Shown here: positions 24,061 through 33,300 of the stretch, piece by piece | Layout: every line of letters starts with the position of its first letter | Numbering within the stretch: the first letter of the stretch is position 1 | Source of the DNA: Candidatus Bathyarchaeota archaeon | GTDB lineage: Archaea; Thermoproteota; Bathyarchaeia; 40CM-2-53-6; RBG-13-38-9 | Length of the DNA: 61,827 nt | Assembly (NCBI GenBank): GCA_018396915.1 | Contig: JAGTRD010000005.1 | Coordinates: 1-61,827 of the forward strand | Direction: 5' to 3' | Position numbers and translations under genes: made by a program | Notes under the pieces: model-generated | What the model was told of the DNA's origin: nothing | Seen by the model: only the letters and a program-made list of their open reading frames with translations | Databases searched by the model: none

Positions 24061-25170
24061 ATGTTTGATCTCGACGATCCAAGCTTCATCAGGTCTAGGG
24101 ATGGGTGTGGCATGTTGGGTTTGATCGACTGTTTCCCAAGCATGCTCGTTGAAGGTTACAGTTCCAGATGGGTTGAGGGTCCTGAGAATATTTGTGGGCC
24201 GATCTCTAATGTTCTGATGGTTGGTTTCGGAGGTTCAGCGATATCCGGAGATATTTTGAGAGACTGGCTGATAGATGTTTTACATGTTCCTTTTGAGGTT
24301 CATCGCGGCTTGAGATTGCCAAGATACGTTTCAGACGAGACTCTGGCAATCATCGTGAGCTATTCAGGTGAGACTCTTGAGACTCTTCAGTTGCTCTCCT
24401 CATCCTTGAGGAGGGGTTGTAAGACCTTGACCGTTACATCTGGAGGTTTGATGGGTGAGATCTGTATTAAACGTAGAGTTCCAATGTTGAAGGTTGACGG
24501 TGGTCTACCTCCCAGGGCTGCGCTCCCTCTGCTCCTCTCAGCGACTTTGAAGGCCCTGACCGAGACAGATGTTGTTCCAGAGATGTCTGCGGAACTTTAT
24601 CGAACATCCTCTGAGCTCGAGGATAAGTCTAGATTGTGGAGGGTAGAGGTTGAGTCGGCGAATAATCCATGTAAGAGGTTGGCTACTGAGCTACTCAACA
24701 CTATCCCTGTAATATATTCCCTTGAAGGTTTAACGTCTGTCGCCAGGAGGTTCAAGGACCAGTTCAATGAGAATAGTAAGATCCCAGCTAAGTTCGACCT
24801 TATCCCTGAAGCTTGCCATAATGAGATTGAAGGTTGGTCCAAAGACTTTCTTTCAAACTATGATAGGCCTAGACTATCAACAATATTTATCAGAGACTTC
24901 TATGAGAGCCCCGATGAATCAGCTAGAATAGATGCTTTCAAGGAGCAAATTCAGTCTGTCGGCTTGAAAGATATTTTCGAGGTCTGGAGCGACCCATCCA
25001 CAAGGTTGGGTAGAATATTGCATCCAATACTATTCGGCGACTATCTCTCAACATATCTCGCTGTGGCAAGAGGTGTCGATCCAACGTCGATACCTGCGAT
25101 CAGTGCTGTCAAAGGTATGGTTGAGTCTAGGACAGGTTTGAGGGTTGAACTGGAGAAGATGATTCTCTAG
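24061..25170 (+). CDS. bifunctional phosphoglucose/phosphomannose isomerase
   Basis: 369 residues with two SIS domains. The first has VLMVGFGGSAISGDILRDWL and AIIVSYSGETLETLQLLSSS for the sugar phosphate. The second has PVIYSLEGLTSVARRFKDQF, EACHNEIEGW with catalytic Glu and His, and FGDYLSTYLAVARGVDPTSI. It interconverts fructose-6-P with glucose-6-P and mannose-6-P in archaeal sugar metabolism. Divergent from the SPOUT gene and convergent with rtcB, which ends one base away. Confidence 0.88.
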   Translation: MFDLDDPSFIRSRDGCGMLGLIDCFPSMLVEGYSSRWVEGPENICGPISNVLMVGFGGSAISGDILRDWLIDVLHVPFEVHRGLRLPRYVSDETLAIIVSYSGETLETLQLLSSSLRRGCKTLTVTSGGLMGEICIKRRVPMLKVDGGLPPRAALPLLLSATLKALTETDVVPEMSAELYRTSSELEDKSRLWRVEVESANNPCKRLATELLNTIPVIYSLEGLTSVARRFKDQFNENSKIPAKFDLIPEACHNEIEGWSKDFLSNYDRPRLSTIFIRDFYESPDESARIDAFKEQIQSVGLKDIFEVWSDPSTRLGRILHPILFGDYLSTYLAVARGVDPTSIPAISAVKGMVESRTGLRVELEKMIL

Positions 25171-25171
25171 A

Positions 25172-26650
25172 TCAGCCTTTACTCACACCTATCGGGACGA
25201 GTCTCGCTACTTTTACGGCTATGCCAAGCCTGTGGCTCACCTCAGCAATCCTGTCAACATCCTTGTAGGCTCCTGGAGCCTCCTCACTGACGACAGCCAT
25301 ACTTGCAGCCCTCACCAAAACACCCTGCTTCTCCAAGCTTCTCTTAACGTCCTCCCCCCAGTAACGTTTCTTGGCTGCGGCTCTGCTCAGACTCCTTCCA
25401 GCACCGTGTGCTGTTGAGCCGAAACTCAACTCCATAGACTTCTCTGTTCCAACGAGAACCCATGATGATGTCCCCATACTTCCAGGTATGAGGACCGGTT
25501 GACCGACACTGCGATATTTTGTGGGTATGGAGTGATGATTCGTAGGGAAGGCTCTCGTCGCGCCTTTCCTATGGACGTAAACCTTCACCACCCTCCCATC
25601 AACCTTATGCTCCTCTATCTTCGCAATATTGTGGGCGACATCATAGATAAGCTGCAGACCCATCTCATCTGCAGGTCTGTTGAAGACCTTCATGAAAGCC
25701 TCCCTCGTCCAGTGTGTTATCATCTGCCTGTTAGCCCAGGCGAAGTTGCATGCGGCAGCCATAGCTGGATAATAATCCTCAGCCTCAGGGCTCTTACCTG
25801 GGGCGCAGGCCAACTCCCTATCAGGCAGGTCTATACCATACTTTCTGACAGCCCTATCCATAACCTGCAGGTAGTCACTGCAAACCTGATGGCCTAAACC
25901 CCTACTCCCTGTATGGATGAATATCAGAATCTGCCCTGGACCGGTTATGCCGAAGGCTTTCGCAGCCTCCTCATCATAGACCGAGTCGACCTTCTCAACC
26001 TCCAAGAAATGGTTTCCACTCCCCAAACTCCCAAGTTGAGGTGAACCCCTAGACTTCGCAGTTGATGAGACCTTGCTAGGATCAGCCTCATCCATACAAC
26101 CCTCCTCCTCACATGAATATTTATCCTCAGACCATCCGTATCCCCTATCTATAGCCCACTCAACCCCATCTGAGAGGACCTTGTCGAGCTCAGTCTGGCT
26201 GACCTTAATCTGCCCCCTACTCCCTAAACCTGAAGGTATATAGTTGAAGAGTGTGTCAAGAAGCTTGGGGAGGATAGGCTTAACATCAGACTCTGAGAGG
26301 TCGGTTCTCAGCAGACGCACGCCGCAGTTAATGTCGTAGCCGACTCCTCCTGGACTCAATACGCCTTCGTCGTAGTCTGTTGCAGCTACGCCTCCTATTG
26401 GGAAGCCGTATCCTTCATGGCCGTCTGGAAGTGTTATTGAGTAGCGGTATATTCCTGGTAGGTGTGCGACGTTTGCACATTGCTCCAGAGTTCTGTCTAG
26501 CTTCATCTTCTCCAGAAGGAGTTCGTCGGCATATACTCTTCCAGGAACCTTCATACCTCTCTGGAATGATTGAGGTATCTCCCATATGTTGCTGTCTATT
26601 CTCTTAAGCTCTACTTGTTTAGTTGGTCTTCTGGATTCTCCCTCAGACAT
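25172..26650 (-). CDS. rtcB: RNA-splicing ligase RtcB
   Basis: 492 residues, joining 2',3'-cyclic phosphate and 5'-OH RNA ends with GTP, for example tRNA exons after intron removal. Metal ligands are visible: Asp and Cys in GGVGYDINCGVR, His in GSGNHFLEVE, His in FIHTGSRGLGHQ, and His in YDVAHNIAK. The guanylated His is in STAHGAGRSLSR. There is no intein. Archease is encoded 159 bases upstream on the same strand. The spliced cbf5 and tRNA-Ser transcripts of this window are expected substrates. Confidence 0.96.
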   Translation of the reverse strand: MSEGESRRPTKQVELKRIDSNIWEIPQSFQRGMKVPGRVYADELLLEKMKLDRTLEQCANVAHLPGIYRYSITLPDGHEGYGFPIGGVAATDYDEGVLSPGGVGYDINCGVRLLRTDLSESDVKPILPKLLDTLFNYIPSGLGSRGQIKVSQTELDKVLSDGVEWAIDRGYGWSEDKYSCEEEGCMDEADPSKVSSTAKSRGSPQLGSLGSGNHFLEVEKVDSVYDEEAAKAFGITGPGQILIFIHTGSRGLGHQVCSDYLQVMDRAVRKYGIDLPDRELACAPGKSPEAEDYYPAMAAACNFAWANRQMITHWTREAFMKVFNRPADEMGLQLIYDVAHNIAKIEEHKVDGRVVKVYVHRKGATRAFPTNHHSIPTKYRSVGQPVLIPGSMGTSSWVLVGTEKSMELSFGSTAHGAGRSLSRAAAKKRYWGEDVKRSLEKQGVLVRAASMAVVSEEAPGAYKDVDRIAEVSHRLGIAVKVARLVPIGVSKG

Positions 26651-26761
26651 TGGAAAACATCTCCTGTCGATTCTGTATTGTTGTTGATCGATTTAGCGAT
26701 ATCGAATATGCTTGAGCTCTTTAAACTTTCTTTATTCCTCTCTCTAATGTTTTCGGAAGAG

Positions 26762-26771
26762 TATTTAAAAA
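26762..26771 (-). promoter_or_regulatory. TATA box for rtcB
   Basis: The minus strand reads CCTTTTTAAATAC. Transcription would begin near 26738, leaving a leader of about 90 bases. A second candidate (AGTTTAAAG, 26719-26727) lies closer. rtcB may thus be transcribed separately from archease. Confidence 0.45.
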
Positions 26772-26809
26772 GGATTTTGGGAACGTGGGTTCTTACTGGT
26801 CTATATTGG

Positions 26810-27256
26810 TTAGAGGTCTAGAAGGAAGCGTAGCCTCCAGTAACCTTCCAGAAATTTTATCTCCATCATGTGGAAGGTGACTGCTTTAACCTCAGTCTTT
26901 GATATATGCCTCTCAGGATCATAGTCCTCACCATATATCTTTGCTCTAAGGTAGATGTGTTCACCTTCATCGTCTGAAATCTCCACTATGAATCTTGAGT
27001 AGAGCCTATTCTCAACATCGCATCTTACCAGCAAGGTTTCGAGCCAGGAGTAGAGTAAGGATTCGAGGTCGTGGCCTTCAACCTCGACGCTCTCCTCGAT
27101 CTTCGGTTCAACCTTAGACGTGTCTGTCATAACCTCAAACATTGCCAAAGCCGAGTTGGCGAAGGCCTCACTCAGACTCTTTCCGTAGGCCTCGATGTAT
27201 GCGTCTCCGGTATGCTCTAGAAACTTGAAGCTCCCCATATCTTCAGGCTGAACCAT
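26810..27256 (-). CDS. archease, RtcB activator
   Basis: 148 residues: FKFLEHTGDAYIEAYGKSLS and ALAMFEVMTDTSKVEP at the N terminus, LLYSWLETLLVRCDVEN in the middle, and AVTFHMMEIKFLEGYWRLRF at the end, all archease signatures. The acidic metal-binding residues include the Asp of HTGDAY and the terminal Asp of FLLDL. It speeds RtcB guanylation. Start GTG/ATG 27254-27256, though ATG 27238 (MGSFKF) is also possible. Confidence 0.92.
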   Translation of the reverse strand: MVQPEDMGSFKFLEHTGDAYIEAYGKSLSEAFANSALAMFEVMTDTSKVEPKIEESVEVEGHDLESLLYSWLETLLVRCDVENRLYSRFIVEISDDEGEHIYLRAKIYGEDYDPERHISKTEVKAVTFHMMEIKFLEGYWRLRFLLDL

Positions 27257-27362
27257 AAGCCTTCACGGAGATACTTAGTTTTCAAGGTTCAAAACTTTTT
27301 GGGAAATTTGGTAACCAGATTCAATATAGATATATGGTTGATCGTCATAATCCATTTTGGGG

Positions 27363-27725
27363 ATGTGTTTGGTAGATAAGGGTGAGTTGATAGAAGTTCT
27401 GAAGAAGGTATATGATCCGGAGTATCCTCTCTCTGTAATAGATTTGAAGATTGTCGGTGAGGGGGACATATCTTTTGAGGATGGAAAGGTAAGGATACTC
27501 TTCACACCAACCTCACCTTTCTGTCCTATGGGAGGAATGATAGGGGCTCTCATCAAGTACGCTATCGAGAAGAACACAGGTGTAGAGGCCCATGTCTCAG
27601 TCAAGCCTGGAACACACACTCAAGAAGATATGCTCAACGAGATGTTGAATGACCCTAAAAAGTATGAATCTGCCCTAGAGAGGTTGAAGGCATCAGGCTT
27701 GATTGAGAGGTGCATAATAGCTTAA
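27363..27725 (+). CDS. DUF59/MIP18-family protein, iron-sulfur assembly
   Basis: 120 residues with the family motifs LKKVYDPEYPLSVIDLKIVG and the Cys-Pro motif TPTSPFCPMGGMIGALIKYA, then VKPGTHTQEDMLNEML. DUF59 proteins act as scaffolds or targeting factors in Fe-S cluster transfer, sometimes next to ApbC/Nbp35. Start ATG 27363; TTG 27357 and TTG 27369 are alternatives. It stands alone between archease (divergent) and the tRNA gene. Confidence 0.85.
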   Translation: MCLVDKGELIEVLKKVYDPEYPLSVIDLKIVGEGDISFEDGKVRILFTPTSPFCPMGGMIGALIKYAIEKNTGVEAHVSVKPGTHTQEDMLNEMLNDPKKYESALERLKASGLIERCIIA

Positions 27726-27780
27726 CCGTCAACTCTCATGACAAGACTTATTTCCTGAATAACTGGTGAGATGCCAAACA

Positions 27781-27790
27781 ATTTTATAGT
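27781..27790 (+). promoter_or_regulatory. TATA box of tRNA-Ser(TGA)
   Basis: ATTTTATAGT lies about 25-30 bases before the mature 5' end at 27813, the standard archaeal spacing. Confidence 0.55.
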
Positions 27791-27830
27791 CAAGTTGTTT
27801 AAGCAGATATTAGCCGGGATGGCCGAGTGG

Positions 27831-27860
27831 ATCAACCGTAAGAGTTGAAAAGGGTCCAAA
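27831..27860 (+). other. tRNA-Ser(TGA) D-loop intron, boundaries ambiguous
   Basis: TCAAC (27832-27836) and GTTGA (27844-27848) form a perfect hairpin around seven bases. One reading removes 27831-27854 and leaves a normal loop with TCCAAA. Another removes 27834-27860, using the helix TGGA/TCCA with bulges TC/A and AA/G, but leaves a D loop without A21. I cannot choose between them. Confidence 0.55.
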
Positions 27861-27867
27861 GGCGCAG

Positions 27868-27883
27868 AGCAACCCACGCGTAA
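27868..27883 (+). other. tRNA-Ser(TGA) intron at position 29/30, 16 bases
   Basis: Exon GCGC pairs with intron GCGT. The bulges are AG/A and AA/G, the same as in tRNA-Ser(GGA) intron 1. Cutting joins CAG with GCC and completes the anticodon stem. Confidence 0.75.
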
Positions 27884-27891
27884 GCCTTGAG

Positions 27892-27908
27892 TAAACCTGA
27901 AAAAAGTG
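27892..27908 (+). other. tRNA-Ser(TGA) canonical 37/38 intron, 17 bases
   Basis: After CTTGAG, the segment TAAACCTGAAAAAAGTG precedes A38 and the 3' stem GCCTG. Pairing of CTT with AAG gives a relaxed central helix. Confidence 0.68.
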
Positions 27909-28033
27909 AGCCTGTGGCCCTTCAGGGCCTCGAGGGTTCGAATCCCTCTCCCGGCGCCATAATCCAAGCCAGATAACAGGTAGGATACCCATGTATTCTC
28001 AAAATTCTTGTAACTTCAAGAGGCCTATCCATG

Positions 28034-28402
28034 TTAAATCATGAGCAGTTCTGTTGGTTTCAACGTTTTTGTAGCTGGATCCACTTGGTAACCCAGAGCC
28101 TCCAGCGCCGTAGCCCCAAGCACCGGTGTATCCTTTGTCTCACCGAAGATCACAGGCGCGATTGCACGGTTGCCACCATATTCAAAAACCAGACCGCCAA
28201 TATCATGTTCAACAATAGATCCTCCGTAAACCCTTAACCCTCTTCGCTCAACAGGTCTTACGCCTAACTTCTCGAGGATAGGTTGAGGAATAGATGAGAA
28301 AACGGCCCCTGTATCCACTGGGGGGTCAACCTCATCGGACTTGGTCAAATCTGCAGGGCTATAGAGACTAACCTTAACGCGCACAAAGCCCAAAACTTTC
28401 AC
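28034..28402 (-). CDS. retropepsin-like aspartic protease domain protein
   Basis: 122 residues. The active-site motif is VDTGAVFSSIPQPILEKLGV with the catalytic Asp, and the second conserved block is VLGATALEALGYQVDP. This single-domain clan AA type is probably a dimer with one Asp per subunit. Such proteins are common in Archaea and Bacteria but mostly uncharacterised. It is the first gene after the tRNA-Ser on this side and is convergent with it. Confidence 0.75.
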   Translation of the reverse strand: MKVLGFVRVKVSLYSPADLTKSDEVDPPVDTGAVFSSIPQPILEKLGVRPVERRGLRVYGGSIVEHDIGGLVFEYGGNRAIAPVIFGETKDTPVLGATALEALGYQVDPATKTLKPTELLMI

Positions 28403-29123
28403 TCTAAATAAGAATTATGAGCGCTCTTTAATATCCATATCTAAAAAGTTTCATTAACTCGAGGGTTCGAAAATGTTACAACATATTTTTCTCGCGCCCA
28501 TATTCCTAGACTATATTGGTCAAACCCTTTTAGCGATTAGTCTATAACTGAGCTGCAATGTCCTTGCACAAGAATTCCCTTATATTTCTCCTACCAAATT
28601 CACGATTATACTGATTTCTATGCCTGCATCTCCATGAATCGATGAAACTTTTCATTATGTCTTCTGAATTTACGAGATCAGTGATCTTGATGACCTTACT
28701 ATGTGTTGCTCTTGGACTTTCATTTGGTACTGCAATACACTGAAGCATTTGAGAGAAATATTTGAAACTCTTGTAAAAGATAAGTTAGTAAATTGACCGA
28801 AATACCAGTAGCAGGCGATTAATATAAGAAAAGCATAATGGAATGAGGCTATATTTTCTGCAATCTGGGTAACCTTTAAGTTTAAACCGAGCTAGATCCT
28901 ATTCTGGCTAGATATGAAATATGATATCCAACTTTTTAAGCCTGTCAATTTGAAAATAGTCAAATCCGTCTCGAACCAATGTGGCGGAGGATTTCCATTG
29001 GAAGCCTACAAGAATACTTATTGGTCAGATAGCTGGTACTCAGCCGAATTTGATCTCTAGAGTTATAGTTACAACAATAGAGTTCCCTAGGTCTTTTGTA
29101 GTAACTCGTCTTGAGAGGCTAGG
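28403..29123. other. gene-poor stretch
   Basis: The only frame of note is 28542-28748 on the minus strand (68 residues, NSEDIMKSFIDSW, then RRNIREFLCKDIAAQL), of unknown family and uncertain reality. At 28458-28471 the 14 bases CTCGAGGGTTCGAA repeat the T-arm of tRNA-Ser(TGA) exactly. I see no other RNA gene. Confidence 0.5.
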
Positions 29124-29474
29124 CTACTTTTCTACCAACTTTAATGTTCCTCTCTCTGGAGGGGCATGTAGGAATGCCATCACCAGCTCCTCATCGCCTG
29201 TATTGGTCAATGTATGTACTAGTTTCGGCGGGATGTATATGGCTGTTCCCTGTTCAACAGGTATCCACTCTTCGCCGAGCAGAACCTTACCCTTACCCTT
29301 AATCACATAATAAACCTCCTCCGGCTCAACATGGTAGTGAGGCTTCATGGTCTCACCAGGCTTGAAGTAGCCTACGAGAAAGTGCACGGTCTCGCCCATA
29401 ACGTACTCTCTGATAACCCCTCCAAACTCAGTGATACTTCTAGTGTCTACTTCACGGATAACTCTAGCTTCCAT
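29124..29474 (-). CDS. small cupin-domain protein
   Basis: 116 residues from ATG 29472-29474. The first cupin motif is KPHYHVEPEEVYYVIKGKGK with two His and a Glu, and the second includes GTAIYIPPKLVHTLTNTGDE. Metal-binding cupins of this size act as enzymes or sugar binders; the substrate cannot be told from the sequence. A GGTG lies about 8 bases before this start; the frame stays open to 29504. Confidence 0.82.
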   Translation of the reverse strand: MEARVIREVDTRSITEFGGVIREYVMGETVHFLVGYFKPGETMKPHYHVEPEEVYYVIKGKGKVLLGEEWIPVEQGTAIYIPPKLVHTLTNTGDEELVMAFLHAPPERGTLKLVEK

Positions 29475-29682
29475 CAACATACACCACATTTGCTTTTCAT
29501 TCACTCGGTATAAAATTATTTCGAAGGAATATTCTGAGCTATCTCCTACTTATGAGAAGATGATGTCTATGCATATTCTAGAGTTTATTGAGACAAAACA
29601 GATTTTACCTAAAGGTGAGCTATGTAATTTACATTATAAAAAAACTCTGTGCATCATTCTCCTCAAAAACTCCAATATTGAT

Positions 29683-30133
29683 TCATAACTCCTTATTCTT
29701 CAAATAGTGAATTAACAGCAGATTCAAGTCTTGGCATTTCGAGAAAGCAGATGCAAGAATCTCATGAATACACTTAAGATTGTCTTTCAAGGAGTTGTGA
29801 ATATGTTTATCGTCAACGTTCCAGTACTGGTGTACAAGAAGATTTCTCAAACAAACCAGTGTCTTCACATCCTCGACACAGCCGACACCCTACCTTCGGC
29901 AGATATAGGTCACGGAATCCTTGAATGATGAAAATTCATATCCATAAGCCTCCAAGGCTATATGGGAGCATAGGCTCACTATCGATTATGCGAGAAATAT
30001 TAGTTGGTACCTCATGGAATATTGGCTTGTCGACACTCATATCCTCAAATCTCTTCGATGCAAGTCTTGTAAGCTCGCTGATCGAGTTCCTTACATCCCT
30101 TGCTTTGCCGTTGATGAAATCCCTATCTACCAA
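29683..30133 (-). pseudogene. decayed HepT/DUF86 HEPN toxin
   Basis: Three pieces in two frames make up one gene. The N-terminal part MVDRDFINGKARDVRNSISE, then ELTRLASKRFEDMSVD, ends at a stop near 29936. In another frame ALEAYGYEFSSFKDSVTYIC runs into a TAG at about 29893, followed in the same frame by VEDVKTLVCLRNLLVHQYW and DNLKCIHEILASAF to 29683. RNLLVH is the RNase Rx4H motif of HepT. A frameshift, an amber stop and probably a short deletion disable it. No intact MntA partner is seen upstream. Confidence 0.7.
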
Positions 30134-30341
30134 GCCTGAACCAACCCTAAATTGAAACTAGCTGCACCATATAACCGTTCCCAAGGGATATGTAAGACCA
30201 ATGGTGGGTATCCAGCGCATGTTTGGGTTAATCTAACCTATTTTCATAGAAGAACAGCTTCTTCAGATACCACTTGCATACAATCTTCAATCTTTTAAGC
30301 CGTGCCGTTGTATTGATTGGTATTAGGGTTGATGTTGAGGC

Positions 30342-33300
30342 TTGACGCTTAGAGTTCTTACTGTATTCATAGTCTTATTACTTGTTCAGGGGATGCTACA
30401 TAAGGTGGAGGGCCACTACACTCTGGGTTTTCAAGGGTTAAATGGTCCTGAGACTCCTATGGGTGACCGCATAAACTCTTTGCCTGGCGGACACTCATCT
30501 GGACATGTAGCTTATGTTCAGCCTGGAAGCCTCTATATGCCGCCTGCCCTTCAAGGTAACTATTATTCACCCAACGGATCGGTGATAGTGGATACTGTTG
30601 GCGACCTGTATTTCTACATAAACGTCTCATCCACAGTTGGACCTATAAACGTAACATGGGAGTTGAACCTTCACTTCGGAAGTTGGCTATACATAGCGAT
30701 CCCTCCAGAGTTTAACCCTCCTTCAGGTTGGGATACATTCATAGGTGGAAACTCAACCTACGTATGGTCCACAATAACTAATGATAGATTCCATATTGAG
30801 ACTGGGAAGTTCCCTGCAAGACATCCTCTGGCTCCGGAATGGTGGTACATCAGAATATCAGCTCCGAACACAACCTATACGGGGTCGAATCCAGCTTGGG
30901 CAGGTAGATCGTCAGGATTTCTATATCCTGCGGGCGATGATCCTTGGTTGGATAGGCAACTGAAGACTGGGCCTTTCAAAGGTTGCTACGAGGTCGTGGC
31001 TTATGGGGTTAAGGCTCCGAGCTGCTCTGGGAAATATTTCTTCAAGATTTTCTACACCTCAGGCTACGTCAACGGCGTCTGGGAGAACTACACATCCTTT
31101 CCACCTGAGAATTATCCTGTCATCCTAGTTAAGGGAGAGGTGGATCCAGGCTACATCTCAGGAAGGGTAAGGTATGGTGGGCACTCACAGTATTATTATG
31201 GTTACTATTATGGGTCGGGGGTTAGGGCTCCAGGGATGGTGATAGCTAATGGAACAGCTATAGACCCCTTAACCAATAAGCCTACGGGTCGAAGAGTATG
31301 TGGTGTAGGATACTTCAACATGACATCTGAGGGTTTCTATGAGATCGAGGGTTTAGCCCCTGGAATATACAGCCTTACAGCATACGCCGAAGGTTTTGAA
31401 CCCAAGACTCTGGCGAGATCGGTTACTGTGAAGAGGGGCCAGTCTATAACTGGTGTAGACATATATATTCAGCCAGGGGCCAAGATTCAACTCAGAGTAT
31501 TCTCGAAGTGTCCTACGGGGCCGGTCGACTGGCCGAGCTACGTAACATTCGGATACAACACTACAGTGCCCCTAAACCCTGTTGGGAGCCTCCTAGCCAC
31601 ATACAATATGAGCGGGTATAAGGGTTGGCCTTGGGGCCTAGTATATCTCGAGGTTAGAGACCATTCTGGTAGAACCATCTCCTACGATTGCCAGTACTGG
31701 AATATCACAGCGAACCCTAGGGACTTCACTGTGTATCTTGGTGACCCGAAATGTTACAGGGGGGTTGGAAGCAGATGGGACGGCCACATCCCCGACGGCC
31801 CAGCCCACTTCATCTCCGGTCTTGCTGGAGGAGTATACTACGTGACGGTGAACGTCTTCGGGTATGTTCAGCCTAAACCTCTCAGAGTTGAGATTCCAAA
31901 ACATGGATATACTGGAGCAGTTTACGCTGAGTTGGATTTGATGAAGGCAGGCACGATAGAGGTTACAGTCCACTTCCATAGTAGAGAGATGCCTTCGAAA
32001 CCATCGCCGCCGGTCCTTTCAGGGGATCTCGTGATCGAAGCCTACGACTCAGCTGGACGGTTGAGGGGATGGAACTATACCAGCCTCACGGCGGGCTCCA
32101 GTACAAACGTCACCCTCAAAATCATCGGCGAGTCAATACTCGTTACCAGAAACATCCTGAACGGTCTACCTGAAGACACATATACGATAAAGGTCTGGTA
32201 TCCAGGGTATGTCCAGCAAGAGTATCCGCAGGTTCAAGCATCCCTATGCAGCAGCAGCTACCTGAGCTTACACTTCATTAAGGGAGCGAACATAACGGGA
32301 ACCCTATACTCAAGAGACTGGCAGGATCCATCTCAACCTATTCCTTGGCAGCATCCAGGCCGAGAGATCTTGATAAGGGCGGTAGACAAGTTGGGCTACG
32401 CATATGGTGCCAATACTCTTCCAATCACTCAAGTGGCAGGCTCAAGCAATGTTTCCTTCAACGTCTGGGGGTGGGACAGTATAATCGCCAATTATTTGAG
32501 GTTCAACTGGATATCGAGGGGCCTCCCCTCAGGATTCTATTGTATCGAAGCATATACTGTCGGCTATGTTCAGAAGAATTTCAACTACGTCTGGGTTCAG
32601 AAAGGTGTAGACGCAACAGATGTCCCGGTCTATATTCATGTCGGCGCCACAATACTTGTTACAGTAGACTTCAAGACCGAGAATATTCCTGCACCTCTGC
32701 CCAGCGATCACTGGAGCTACTACTTCAGAATAGAGGCTTACGATGTCGCCGGCCGTCTCGTAGCTGCAAACATCACGGCTGTCAACCAGTCTACAACGGT
32801 TGGAGACCAGTTGAATCCAGCCCAACCCTCAGGTGTTAGGTCATGGACCTTCATGCTGCAAGGATTCAACGGCTTCACCACACCAACAAACCATGTGCCA
32901 GCCCTTAGGAAGGGTTACCATTCAGCCAGATACGCTAAGCCGGACATTGTCCAAGGAGATTACCTGGATTATGGGATTCCGCCTGGAACATATACTATCG
33001 CTGTTCGAGAGGAGACTGAAGGTCTGATCTCCCGCTACATCCAAATGGTGAGGTTGTCTGTGAGGGTTGAGGGTATGGTGAAGGTTCAGGTGATCCTGCA
33101 GATGGATGAGCAAGCTCTGATAGACGGTTATGTCTGGGTTAGGAACTGGATCGGAGACTATAGGGTAGCTTCTTGGCTTCAGATAAGAACGTTGGAACCT
33201 GCAGGTACAATATATACTTCCAAATCTATCGACGGATACTATGGGATCCGTGTTCCAAGTGGAGATTACAAGATAGCTGTTGAGTTGACCCCACCTGGCG

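Larger units (their letters stand above)
27813..27959 (+). tRNA. tRNA-Ser(TGA) with apparently three introns, CCA encoded
   Basis: Acceptor GCCGGGA (27813-27819) pairs with TCCCGGC (27949-27955), followed by G73 and CCA. The T arm is GAGGG-TTCGAAT-CCCTC and the variable arm GGCCC-TTCA-GGGCC, so this is class II tRNA-Ser. Removing 27868-27883 (29/30) and 27892-27908 (37/38) gives the stem CAGGC/GCCTG and the loop CTTGAGA, anticodon TGA. The D loop has an extra segment of 24-27 bases between GTGG (27827-27830) and GGC (27861-27863). Without all three the tRNA is of normal size. The gene is 147 bases, which may escape standard tRNA finders. Confidence 0.88.

Noticed and set aside
27722-27992. 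Two minus-strand open frames across the tRNA-Ser(TGA) gene
   Set aside because: They are antisense to a strongly supported tRNA and carry no protein signature.
28542-28748. 68-residue minus-strand open frame
   Set aside because: No family, motif or ribosome binding site; kept only as a remark in the gap entry.
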